A stretch of DNA of 64,000 nt from Lolium rigidum (Eukaryota > Streptophyta > Magnoliopsida > Poales > Poaceae), in NCBI RefSeq assembly GCF_022539505.1, contig NC_061514.1, positions 43,292,179-43,356,178 on the forward strand, read 5' to 3'. The notes beneath the pieces were generated by a model. The model had not been told where the DNA came from and did not search any database. It saw nothing but the letters and a program-made list of their open reading frames with translations. The translations under genes were made by a program, and so were the position numbers. Within the stretch, counting starts at the first letter, position 1, and each line of letters begins with the position of its first letter. Positions 10,801 to 22,200 of this stretch are shown here, piece after piece.

Positions 10801-11052
10801 CAGTGACATTCATCCCTAAAATTTTCTACAGATTTAATATGCACAGGAGAACTCGCACACAAAATAATGAGCTGCGATGAGAAATTTCTTCCACCACTAC
10901 GGTTATGAGTTTCCGGGAGTCACTCACAAAAGTAGCATCCATATTCATATGTACAAAGTGAACTTCTACCAAGTAATCAAACTCTCAGTTTGAGGCTACG
11001 CTATGTTCTCACACCTTAAGCTTTTAAGTTTCAAGATGCATATCTTTGCACA
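10462..11052. other. Intergenic space between convergent genes
   Basis: It lies between the 3' end of the HyPRP gene (+) and the 3' end of the NUB1-like gene (-). It holds part of the diverged duplication and is otherwise AT-rich with no recognised gene. It probably contains both polyadenylation regions. Confidence 0.4.
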
Positions 11053-14000
11053 TCAAGAGCTAGCAGCAGACTCCAGCAAGCTCAAGTACTCTGCTATAGC
11101 CTGACCTTCGTTGCCAACATCAATGTCATAGTCATCCAGGGCATCCCCGGTCAGCTCGTTGGCGAGCTCATTTTCCATCACTACATCCCGGTTTGGACGT
11201 TGATCATGGCTTGCACTTGCTTCTTCCTCGTTCACATCTGCTTCATCGATCATCGCTTCATCATGGTTCCCAGCTTCTCCATTGTCGTTCACAGCTTCTC
11301 CATTGTCGTTCCCAGCTTCTCCATTGTTGTTCACAGCTTCTTCATTATTCACTAACTGCTCCTGATCGCCATCAGCAACGTTCAAATCTTCTTCATTATT
11401 CACTAGCTGTTCCTGATCTCCTTCAGTAGCATTCAAATCTGGGACAAGTGACGGAGGGTTAACCACCCCTGAAGCAGTCACAGCGGCAGTGCCCCTTGCT
11501 CTTGATGATCCTGCACCCAAAACTAACAGGAAAAAGGGAACAAAGTGGGGTGTAAGTAAGTCCATTGTATTTGCAGCCACACAATTTTTCAAAGAGCAAC
11601 GACGAATGACTTCTATCCATACGTACCATGAGATGGTCGTTTCCTCCTTGACTGAATTTTACTCTACAGTGAAAATGAAAATATATGTGTTAACAACTGC
11701 AGAGCATCTTTCTAGCATAGGAGCAAGAAAATAACACATACTTGTAGGACACAGTTCTTCTCGGGATCTGTCAAAAGATCTAATGCTTTTTCAGCATCAT
11801 TTTCATTTATGCGGAGTGCCTCTGCAGCAAGATACTTCTCAAACCTTGAAAATTGAAACAAACTAACCGGTTACAAATAGAACGAATATCATGACAAACG
11901 TGGTAATATAATAATAATAGTTTTGCTGCCGCCATGCACAAGTGGCTACAATTTATTTTGCTTATATTGGACATTGTTGCTAAGTATCTGTAATCTAACA
12001 TGTAACAGGAAGGTAAATACACATTTGTTTCTTTATTTCCTGAACACAACAAAAAGAAATATCATGTCAAGAGCAGATTTCTCATGAATCATGATATAAA
12101 GTTTCCTGCAACCCCATCTCCACAAGACAAATAAAGAGATACTGAACTATACTTCTCTAAATGATAATGTGTGGGTAGCTCAAAATAGGTGTCCCAGTCT
12201 AGTTTCCATAGATTGGTTCATAAAATGGAAATCTATTGGTGCACATGCGCATGCAGCGCTCACTGTTAAGAATGCTCAGTTCCATGTTTTCAAAAGTTCT
12301 GACAAAATGTGTATATGTGTATTGTTGTATTTAGTGTGAATCTGCAAAAAATGGTGCAAAATAAATCTATTTATGTGCTACACAAAAATAATATTTCTAG
12401 TTGTTTTAAGGCCCTGGTGCATTTACTTTTTATTTGCACAAAATTGGTAGGTTTACATTCATTCTAACATTGTGCTCCTACAAAAAAAAGTAAAACAAAA
12501 TCATAACTTATAAGTATTCCTTCATCACTAACATTTTTCTCTAAGAAATATGTATTTTAAGCTGATTGTGAATTAATTTAAGATGAGTTTTTGACAATGT
12601 GGTAAATAAAACTTTGGATTTTTAGGTTGTTCTTGGTGCTCGCTATTGTGGACTTGTGGTGGCCTATTAAAAGCGTTCTTTTATTATTTTTACATGGTAC
12701 TAGCTGACTGTGAGCCTCTACTTTGGACTTAAATCCTTTCACTGGAAAGGGTAAAGAGTCTGTACAACCTAGTGTGAAACTGAAACATTGATACCAAAGC
12801 ACAGTTGTATAATCCACATCTAGTGCTGCCCCCGTCCAATAATATAGGATGTTATTGTTATTACAACCAATATGCTCCTAAATTGGTTGTAATAACCTCT
12901 TATATTATGTGATGTAGGGGAGTAATAAAATACTTCCAATTAATATAATAAGATCAAAACACTCTTACCCAATAGTAGTCAAGCTTTTCAACTTCTGCAT
13001 ATCAACTCCCTTGTTCATGGGAGTTTTACCATATTTCATTTGTTCCCTGGGATAACAACAAACAAAATGTGCACAAATCAGCTAACAAGGAAAAGGATAC
13101 ATAGAAGAGAAACAAAGCCTCTTGATGAGAAGCTTACAAGATCTCTCTTTGTGTCTCTTGGTCCTGCTTCCTCCTAAGAATTTTCTTTTCACGCTCCTCA
13201 CATAAGAGAGCGACAGAAGCTTGAATATCATAGCCAGTCATCTTTAGTGCTCTTTTTGAAGAGCGTTCCTCGTAACCCATTTCCATTAACATCGTCATAG
13301 CTTCATCTGGTACTTGCAGCTAAGATTCATGTATTTAGCAAAAAAAATTAAAGCTGACATTTATGAACAGCTCATGCTGTGGTACTAAGGTTAACGTGCA
13401 GAGTACTATTCAATAAGCTACAAAATAATGACAGCCAGCATATATACCTGCATGAATTTAGACTGTGCCGAACTGAGAGAGTCGCGTGCCTTTTCAGTAT
13501 GACCATTATAATATGCTACCACTCCTTCCAACAGCTCCAGCCTTACATAGCTACAATACATGCAAAAAAAAAATCATACATCAGGAAACAATGGAAGTCA
13601 AAGTTAGAATGCTCGACAGGTCTAACTCTTGGAGAGCCACCACTAGAACAAGTTATAAGAGTAAAGCTTTTGTTAATGAAAATCCAGAAAGATCAAACAG
13701 AGATGTACATCACATCCAGAATGACACATTGTGGGAGTCGCCAGTTGATTTTACTGTGAGCGCCTCCTGTAACTTTTCAGTTCTTTTTTCTTTCTACGTG
13801 TACCGATTAGTCCTCAATTTCTCAATCACACTATCTCTCCAAACAACCATATAGTAAAAGAGAGAGGTAAAGACAGAGTCTTACATAGCAAGATCTGCAT
13901 GACGAGCAGCCTGGAGTAACCTGAAGCGAGTGGAATCTTTACCATGGGAACGTTCAAATCCTAACCTCGCTTTATTTAGGCGAGCCCCTGCAACTTCTAA

Positions 14001-15519
14001 CCGTGATACTTCACGAAGCATAAAATAACACCAGACTATATCCAGCTGAAGCATTGGCACATTATCAACCCTCTGCAGAATGAATGGAGTGTAAGAAAAA
14101 TACTTGCAGTACTCTGTTTGACACAGGTAACAGATAATCTCATGGTTCAAGTTACCTCAATGAGTTTAGGGTCACAAAGCGAAAAGGCTTCCTGGTAAAC
14201 ACAATAGAAGGTATGGGTCAGTATCCAGCTATTTAAAAGCTTCACATGCTTCTCACACTAGGAAAAAAATCACATAAGGAAGCAATACCTCGGCCATCAT
14301 CAACACATCCAGTGCCTCCTTATAATTGTCCTTCTTGATAAGAATTTTGGCTTTTTGGTGAAGCATCAGAGCCATCTTCAGAGCCCTAGAGATAAGATAG
14401 GGTCATACAAGATGAGTTAATTAGTACAAATCATATAATTAAAGCCCTAGTTATTGAATTAATATATTACTTGATATCATCTGTAGATCCAAACATCACT
14501 TTCTGTCCACTCTGATCCTCAAGATCCAGATTGAAATCTTCTTCAGGGAAGGAACCATCTGAATGCCTTTGAGACAATGATTTTGCAGCTTCCCTACAAA
14601 CCATAAAATTGGAAATTGAGTTCAGCACATGTCAGTTCCTGCAGGATTCGAGGTAACTTAGGGCTGAACCTAATTCAGTACACACGATCCCCATATTCAA
14701 TCTAGGAACACAGCTACATAAAATCCCTTCAGCTTCAGTAGGAGTTCTATGTAGTACACCTAATTTTCTTCGTTTACTGAATCTCAAAATTTTCTGAATG
14801 GCGAACTGCACATTGTGGTCGATTACGGAGAAATAGAATGTGCTAGTCAAGGGTAAATCATGATCGAATTAACAATAATATGTGCCACCTCACTGTGGAA
14901 GCAAACCCTATTGACTAGGGTATACTTGACTTGCCACGAGAGTCAATGCCCTAAGCAGGGACAGTGGGATTTTGCTTATGGTTCCGCAGTTGAGAATTTG
15001 TAACAGGACAGTAACATCAGGGTCCCCAATTTTAGATAGAGAAGTGAAATCCTGCTGCAAAGACTGCAATTTTTTTCCGCCGGAAACAGGGGAACAGAAA
15101 TCTCGAAATCCAAAAAGGCCATCAGGATTCTAACGGAGAGGATCGAGAGCTCGAATCGATTCTCACCAGAGCCTGACGAGCCTAGCGGCGTGCTCCTCCT
15201 CGGCCGCCGCCGCCGCGGCCTCGGCGGCGATGGCCTTGCCGCGATCGGGGGAGGCGAGGTTGGAGAGCACCTTGGAGTTGCTCTTGAGTCCTGCCTGCTG
15301 CAGCGAGGTGGCGGGGTCGTCCTTGAGCACGCGGCCGCCGAAGATGAGGCCGATGCGTTCGGGCTCGACGTCCCCGGCCCGCCGCGCCACCTCCGCCCGC
15401 AGCATCGGCACCGTCCAGGCGCCCAATTCCACCTCCAGGGGGCCGGCCCACGCACCGACTACACGAATCTTCTCCGCCGCTGCGGGTGGCGCCGCCGCCG
15501 GGACCTCGCCGGACGCCAT
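11053..15519 (-). CDS. NUB1-like: NUB1-like protein (ubiquitin-like plus UBA domains)
   Basis: Eleven exons on minus, all with GT-AG introns and consistent phase: 15519-15167, 14593-14471, 14385-14289, 14191-14156, 14072-13885, 13550-13448, 13319-13138, 13046-12969, 11844-11742, 11663-11627, 11510-11053. Total 1758 nt, 585 aa, near the length of animal NUB1. Residues about 17-90 form a ubiquitin-like domain (IRVVGAWAG ... GLIFGGRVLKD ... SKVLSNL). Residues about 303-342 are a UBA domain with the MGY loop (MEMGYEE). Residues about 388-421 resemble a second UBA. The C-terminus (from exon 11) is very acidic, with DQEQLVNNEE and NGEA repeats. NUB1 family proteins bind NEDD8 or ubiquitin-like modifiers and deliver conjugates to the proteasome; the plant role is inferred. 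The upstream helical region (exons 2-6) fits the family. No defect was seen. Confidence 0.88.
11190..11440 (-). repeat. Acidic coding repeats in the last NUB1-like exon
   Basis: Two copies of a block coding for (G)DQEQLVNNEE are followed by four copies of a short N(N/D)NGEA-type unit. On plus these appear as repeated 'CAGCTTCTCCATTGTCGTTC' words. All repeats keep the frame, so length variation would change only the acidic tail. Confidence 0.75.
12823..12922. mobile_element. Small Stowaway-like MITE in a NUB1-like intron
   Basis: A 100-bp imperfect palindrome (TTATTACAACCAAT ... ATTGGTTGTAATAA) with ends resembling Stowaway CTCCCTCCGTCC termini in degraded form. It is flanked by TA dinucleotides at 12821-12822 and 12923-12924. 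It lies in the 1.1 kb intron between exons 8 and 9. Confidence 0.65.
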
Positions 15520-15740
15520 CGGATGATCAGGGTTGGGGTTTTTGGCTCGGGTTGGGAGTGGTTTGGTGGTTTTGGTGTGACCTTTTTGTTTTGGGGTTTG
15601 TTGCGGGGCTTGCAGATAGGAACAGAAATAACCAACGAGTTGTTTATGTAGACTCGTTTGATATCCTCCGGATTTATTTGCGTCGGTATATCCTCCGGAT
15701 TTCGGGGTGTTTTGAGTGAGGGTTGATTTGTAATTTCGGA
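15520..15740 (-). promoter_or_regulatory. 5' flank of the NUB1-like gene
   Basis: Immediately upstream of the ATG on the minus strand. It is rich in AACCCCAA/AAACC words, typical of a grass 5' UTR. A 15-bp word (ATATCCTCCGGATTT on plus) is repeated at 15661-15675 and 15688-15702. No clear TATA box is seen, so the exact transcription start is unknown. Confidence 0.35.
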
Positions 15741-16911
15741 TGGAATTCACAGCTTTTGACGGTTATTGTTTTTTTATTAATCTACCTTTTGCCAAGTCTA
15801 GAAGCCATACATACCAAGTCTGAGCCTTGCGAGAAGACCCTTGTCAAAAATATAAAAATAAAACTACAAACGTCCCCAACGAAAATTCATCACCGTCTAT
15901 GACTTCCATTAGCTGATGGCACACCGTGAAACTACTTCGATGCCCCACCTACTTCACAAACCTAGAGTCCAGGAGTTTTACAAGTGTGAGAGAGAAGTGA
16001 GACACCGATGATAATGACTATAGCACACAACGTAAACCAGGATAAGAGGCGAAAACCTGATCCACCCCCATGTTGACATTGAAGGGCCACCATGGGAACT
16101 TACTGACGAGACCACAAGGTCACCATAAATCAAGGTGGAAGCATTGTGGTTGATGACTCTCCCCCATAACTCGGCATATAAAATCTAGAGAAGTCAACCC
16201 TCACGTGGCCCCGCGACAGCGCCTCGGGGCCACAATGTCACTGATAGAGCCAAAAGCAATCATTCCAACATGATGTTGCCTCCACTATCCAGATGAACAA
16301 CAAAAGGAGACCAAAACCGAACAAAATAGACATGGACTCTCTCCTAAACCAGTTGTGGATCCGTCTACTCGAAAGAGGCCGATGGAATCAACGAACAAGG
16401 ATGAGAATTATGTGACCGGTAGGGAATATTCGGAGGAGATAGCTTTTGAATCAAAAAAAATCATAATATTTTCAGGTGCACATAGTAATTTGAGATTCTA
16501 GGAAAACTCATAAGATGCATTTAACACATAAATCGTTATTACATTATCTCTATGCTTTATCAGTGCTGAATTCCACACTATATGATGTATTAAGTTTCGT
16601 GAAGTTAAAGATTTGACCATCAACTACTTCATACATCAATATGAAATTGATGTGACATAAAGTGATGTCGTTAGATTCATACTCAAGCATACTTAGCCAC
16701 GAATAAGAATTTGCATCATATAAACCATATAGCACATCAAATGTTTTTTTCTTTTTGTCTTCATAAAACTTAACACATCCTAGATTGAGGATTGGAAGAA
16801 ATAACTATTAGGGCACTAACTAATTTACTTGGTAGATAAGGAAAACCTATGTTTTCCTATGTTTTTTTTTTGGAATAATCACCTAGGATGTTTATATTAT
16901 TTAAAAAGGGG
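15741..16911. other. No recognisable feature
   Basis: Unassigned sequence, probably decayed repeat. The part at about 15780-16400 has dispersed-repeat character but no reading frame or terminal repeats that I can name. The part at about 16450-16900 is AT-rich. Confidence 0.35.
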
Positions 16912-17130
16912 TGATACGTCTCCAACGTATCGATAATTTCTTGTGTTCCATGCCACATTATTGATGTTATCTACATGTTTTATGCACACTTTATGTCATA
17001 TTCGTGCATTTTCTGGAACTAACCTATTAACAAGATGCCGAAGTGCCGCTCTCGTTTTCCGTCGTTTTTGGTTTCAGAAATCCTAGTAACGAAATATTCT
17101 CGGAATCGGACGAAATCAACGCCAAAGTTC
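16912..17130 (+). mobile_element. 5' end of a gypsy LTR (Athila-like, 'CTCCAACGTATC' subtype)
   Basis: It begins TGATACGTCTCCAACGTATC and runs collinear with the LTR at 35564-37163 through '...CGGAATCGGACGAAATCAACGCC'. Only the first 219 bp are present, because a copia LTR follows at once and then the assembly gap. Confidence 0.8.
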
Positions 17131-17168
17131 TGAAGGAGATATGCCCTAGAGGCAATAATAAAGTGGTT
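17131..17168 (+). mobile_element. Start of a copia LTR (BARE/Angela-like), cut by the gap
   Basis: The sequence TGAAGGAGATATGCCCTAGAGG and the bases after it match, as I remember it, the 5' end of Triticeae BARE/WIS/Angela-type copia LTRs. It sits inside the gypsy LTR, so it is a nested insertion. The rest is lost in the gap. Confidence 0.6.
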
Positions 17169-17268
17169 NNNNNNNNNNNNNNNNNNNNNNNNNNNNNNNN
17201 NNNNNNNNNNNNNNNNNNNNNNNNNNNNNNNNNNNNNNNNNNNNNNNNNNNNNNNNNNNNNNNNNNNN
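17169..17268. other. Assembly gap (100 N)
   Basis: Exactly 100 N, the usual placeholder for a gap of unknown size. It falls inside a copia LTR start, so a multi-kb copia element is probably missing here. Confidence 0.95.
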
Positions 17269-19237
17269 CTTTTTCCACCAGTGATCTGATATTTTTCTTG
17301 GGTTTCATTTTGGAGAACTTGGTAACATGCAAGATGAGTATTGTGATGCCCATTTATGTTTTGATTAGCTAGCTGAAAAATTCACCGAAGCGGAGAATGG
17401 AAAGGGTAATTGTTTATGGTACTACTATCTGGCCATGATAGTACTAACGTGGAGAATTGGGGAGAAGAGGGTAATTGAAGATCATTTTGTGATCTTACTG
17501 GTATAAAATGATGTTGATTGAGTTTTATTTATGTTGTTAGGTCAAATATTTGAGTGGTTTCTCCCAATATTAAAAAATATTCTCTTGTATTTATTGATGC
17601 TTCAAGTTCTATATAGAATTTTTTTTATATCAGGCAGATAGTACTGTGAATATAGTTTTTACATTTGTTTGCAACAATTAATTTATTATCACTGAGTCTA
17701 TCGTAGGCACTTATTTGCAGCTGTCGTTATCATCCACTAGAGGACTTGGAGGTTCCCAATGGCGGCGGTTCTTCGCCGGAAGAGGGCATTCAAGCAAACT
17801 TCCCTTGTTCCTCGGCGGTGATGCCTTGAGGACGAAGGCGACCAGTGGCGGAGGCGCCAGAGGACTTGATTGCTTTTTTTAATCTTTTGTTCTGGGGTGT
17901 TTTATGTAAATGTGCAAGCATTATCTTTGAATACTAGGTTCTTTAGGGCCAGTGTTGTTAAGAGCATGTATGCAATTTGTACCTGGCACGTGTTCTTTTA
18001 TTGAAGTATCACCGGGGTCTTCTAGACCCCTCCTTCCTACAAAAAAAAGTTTTACCATTCTTGACATGGTGTGCCGATTGTGTGGCATTCGTGGTGTGCT
18101 GCCCACGTGCGGGTTATGAAAGCCGTTTCGAGTGCCGAGCCAGAGCCGCACAGCCGCCCCACGCTCTGTCGTTTGCATCGCTGGTTTCCTTTACCATTGT
18201 GTAGTACTATGAGTCTATCAATTTAGTTATCATTGAATCTTTCGTAGATAATTATTTGCAGTTTCGTTATCATCCACCAAGGGAAGTTGAGCTTTACTTA
18301 TTTCAGTTCCTTTATTTCATTTGGTTTTGTATTGATTACACACTGTTGTGCCTGACAACCATCTCGGTGGAGTTGGAGACACAAAACTAATTTATTTGCA
18401 TTTTAGGGTTGTTTGCAGATGATAATATAGAATCTCCCCCCCCCCTGGAGAGTTTGATATAAATCCTTGAGCTACATGCCATTTTATAATTGGAAGAAAA
18501 TTTGACTTATGATGAATTAAAATCAGTCAATTGTTAAATACAACTCCCTAAATTACAATACAAAAACGTGAATAAACGCCTAGTTTGTTGCCTTTGAGGA
18601 GTTTCTTCCCCGTAATTTTTGGATTTTTGCAAGGGTCAGATGAATCCGATGAAATTTTCACCTAGGCAGGAAATTCTTGTCCACCCTGTATATCTTTCTC
18701 TAGTACACAATGGCGACGCCTCTATTGAGAATTATTTTAGGTGAAATTTAAATATTTCCTTGTGGTAGTTCAGCAAAGGGGTGATCTTAATGAGAGACAA
18801 TCAGTAGATACTCACAACTTCTATGATTCCACAATTTCAGACAAGAGAATGTGTACTTCTGCTTTGCATTATGGAGTACGAACAATGATTAGTGATTTTT
18901 TTATTAGAAAAAACATCAACTTTATATATAGCAGGATGCAAAAGAAATATAACCAGACAAGCTACCCAAAGAATTGAAGTAGCCTGAGAAACCAATTGGA
19001 AATCCGAAACTGTAGCCGCATCCATGCCCATAAAAATTACATAGTGCACAAGTACTAATCATCATGCTATGTGGTGCACGTATCAATGAACCAATCACGT
19101 TTGGATGGTGGCGCGGTGCACAAAAACAAAAGAAAGAAATTCGAATTGGCTCTTTTCGCATATAGGCGTCGTTCGTTTATTGCCATCACGCGCGCCCAGA
19201 ACTCGCTGGTGGAGAAGCAGATGGACATGCATGCCGT
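17269..19237. other. Unassigned region downstream of the pectinesterase
   Basis: No gene recognised. Two diverged copies of one block ('TCGTAG...TTATTTGCAG..TCGTTATCATCCAC') lie at about 17700-17740 and 18240-18282, bracketing a segment with GC-rich 'GGCGGCGGTTCTTCGCCGG' sequence. A C-run lies at about 18437. The part nearest 19237 should contain the pectinesterase 3' UTR on the minus strand. Confidence 0.35.
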
Positions 19238-22200
19238 CTATGTCTGTAGCCAGATGTAACCGTCGATGAAAGACCCCGCCGTGAAGGTGCTGGCCTCCGA
19301 CGCGCCGTTGATCACGCGGTAACCCTTCCAATTCACCCGCTTGGACGTGTCCGCTCCGGGGCCCGTGTTCTTGTACTCGCCGTAGTAGAGAGTGTCGAGC
19401 GCGAAAGTGCCGTCCCACTCGAGCCACCCCTTGGGGTCGACGACGCTGTCCAGCTCCGACTCCATGAACACCGTGCGCGAGTGGTGCTTCCATGGCCTGC
19501 CCAGGTACGTCCGGAAGCTCGACTGCACGGCGGCGAGGTCCGACGCGGCGGCGACCTTGCACTTGTGGATGGAGATGCCCGTGTTCTGGTTCGGGTCCGT
19601 CCTGCCCTGCGCCGTGTAGATGTTGCTCTGGTTCGGCAGTGGGCGCCGCGCGTAAAGGTTGCAGCTCTCGAGCACCACGGCGGCGTTGCCGAACACGAAG
19701 TCGATGGTGCCGTAGATGTCGCACTCGCGGTAGAACTGCCGGAGAGAGTGCACGTACAGCGTGTCCTGGTAGCCCACGAAGCTACAACGATAGAAAGCCG
19801 ATAGGTCGGCGCCGACGCGGAGCGCCACCGCCTGGTGCTTCGATGGTCCGGCCGCGTTCTCGATTGTCAGATCGCGGGCCATGAAGTTGTTGCCCACCAC
19901 CGCTGCATCTCAAACAAAATTACCAAGAATTCGTAAGATGAACATTTGGTCGGTCTATTTTACTAAGTTTTGTGCTTTGCGAAGGTAATCTTTTGTCGTA
20001 GTCCTATATGGAAAGCAAAAAAGTAGTAAGGCGGATGGACCTTAGTCGACTGTTTGACTTGAGGAACCACTCGTTTTTACAATTGAGCTGCTTACTGATG
20101 TACTCCCGTATGCTAGTTAATAGAGCTGCTATGATGGGTTTTCTTAAAAAATAAATCACTTACTTTCATTGCAATACTATTAATTACCCTCGCAGATAAA
20201 TAATTCGTATTTTTGCAACTATTAGCCTAACTTTATCCATTGTGTATCCTTTTTTTTCCCAATACTCCAATTTGTGCACTTCTCTAATATCTTCTGCATT
20301 TCTTGTTTATCTGCATTTGTCAATGGTAAACATAGCTGATCGATCTTCTCTTTGATTCCACATTTCCTACGTGAAACTTTTGTCAAGAATCTCCACCAGT
20401 GCATCCTAAATTGTGGCCGACCGCGTGTTATGGTGGGCGTTGTCAACAATTGCTGGTCTATCAGGGATGGTTGTATCCACCGGTGTCCACTATAGCTAAT
20501 CCCCAAAAGTTTAAATTTGAAGCAAAACTTGGAAGATGATGATTTACATTCAAATTTAGAACAAAGTTTGCAATTTTTTACTAAATTTAACAAAATCGTA
20601 GACAAACAAGCCTATTCTACTGGTAGAAGACGTTGTAGTCGAGGCCGTCTGTGCCGTCAACGTTGTTTTCATCATCCTTGCCCCAAGTCTCATCGAAGTT
20701 GTAGTCCTCCTGCAGATGCTCTAGCGATGGCAGCATCGACACCTCTGGCTCGACGAGGTCGATGATGTTGCCACTTTCCGACATAGACCAACATTGCACA
20801 AACTTGTCGATGGCCGGCTGGACCTCATTGAACGAGCTCACCATAAGCGTTGCCTTCCCCGACATGTTTTCCGGATCATCCAAGTCGCGGACCACCGCCT
20901 AGATATTTAGCTCTTGTTCCCACGGCACCTTCTCCTTCTTTGGCACCGGTGAGAGGACGATGAGCTTCTCCTTCTTTAGGCACCGGAGGAGAAGGCACCC
21001 ACGGGGCAGTGACTGCGACTCTTCCTTCTTTAGTATCGGAGAAAGAGAGTGCGCGCCGCAACTTCCTTCTCCTTCTTGGGCAAAGGAGTGCCAACATGGC
21101 GCAGATGGCTCGTTGATGAACATGCATCCCCTGCGTGGCCACGGGGCGGGGGAGATGGCAGATGGCTCGCTGATGAACATGCATCCCCTGCGTGGCCACG
21201 GGGCGGGGGAGATGGGTATGGACTTGATACTCATTTTTGGGAGGATAGTTGGCTTGGGGACAAGCCCCTAGCGCAGCAATATCCCTCATTATACCGTATT
21301 GTCCAACATAAAAATGTTCTAGTGGCAAATGTTCTACATGGCTTTCCTCTAAATATAGCTTTTAGAAGAAATCTTGATGAACACAAATGGAATATATGGT
21401 TGCACTTTGTAAGTCGGCTAATAGAGGTTAGCCTATCTGATACCAAGGATGAGTTTGTATGGAACTTCACCGCCTCAAAGGAGTTCACAGTTAAGTCCAT
21501 GTATCTTGATTTTTTAAATGGGCACACTACATACCTTCGGAAGTGTATTTGGAAGATTAAGGTACCACTATAAATTAGAATCTTTATGTGGTTTCTTCAT
21601 AAAAAAGTTATACTTACTAAGGATAACCTTGCTAAAAGGAATTGGGAGGGCTCTAAACTATGTTGTTTTTGTGATCAAGATGAAACGGTACAACATTTGT
21701 TTTTTGAGTGCCCTCCCACCAAAGCAGTTTGACGTATTGTTCATATGGCTTTCGATAGAGCTCCACCGAAAAATATCGCAAACTTGTTTGAAAATTGGTT
21801 GCATGGTGTTCAAAAGAAAGTTAAAAGCCAACTAAGAGTTGGTGTTTGTGCTCTCTTATGGGTAATGTGGCACGTTAGAAACGATATTATCTTTAACAAA
21901 CAAAAACACGCTTCCTTTTTATAGGTTATCCCACTTGCTACCCATTGGACCCGCACGTGGTTATGTCTCCAGCCGGAGGCGCAATGTCTGGATATGGATT
22001 TTCGGTGCAGCCGTTTGGAAATGGTTGCTCAGGATTTATTCAGCCAGTGCGGCTGGCAGCTTGATCGTAGGTTCACATGTTGAGACTTTGACGTTGTGTT
22101 TTGGTTTCAGTTTTTAGGTGGTTGATTCTTGTAGAAACTTTGTGTGATCCATGAACTCTAATAAGGATACTTTTTTGTAAGGCTCCAAACTGAATTTTAA

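Noticed and set aside
19238..19900. A separate, truncated pectinesterase gene
   Set aside because: It joins exactly, in phase and with GT-AG sites, to the exon at 26942-27944; together they make one full-length 555-aa enzyme.
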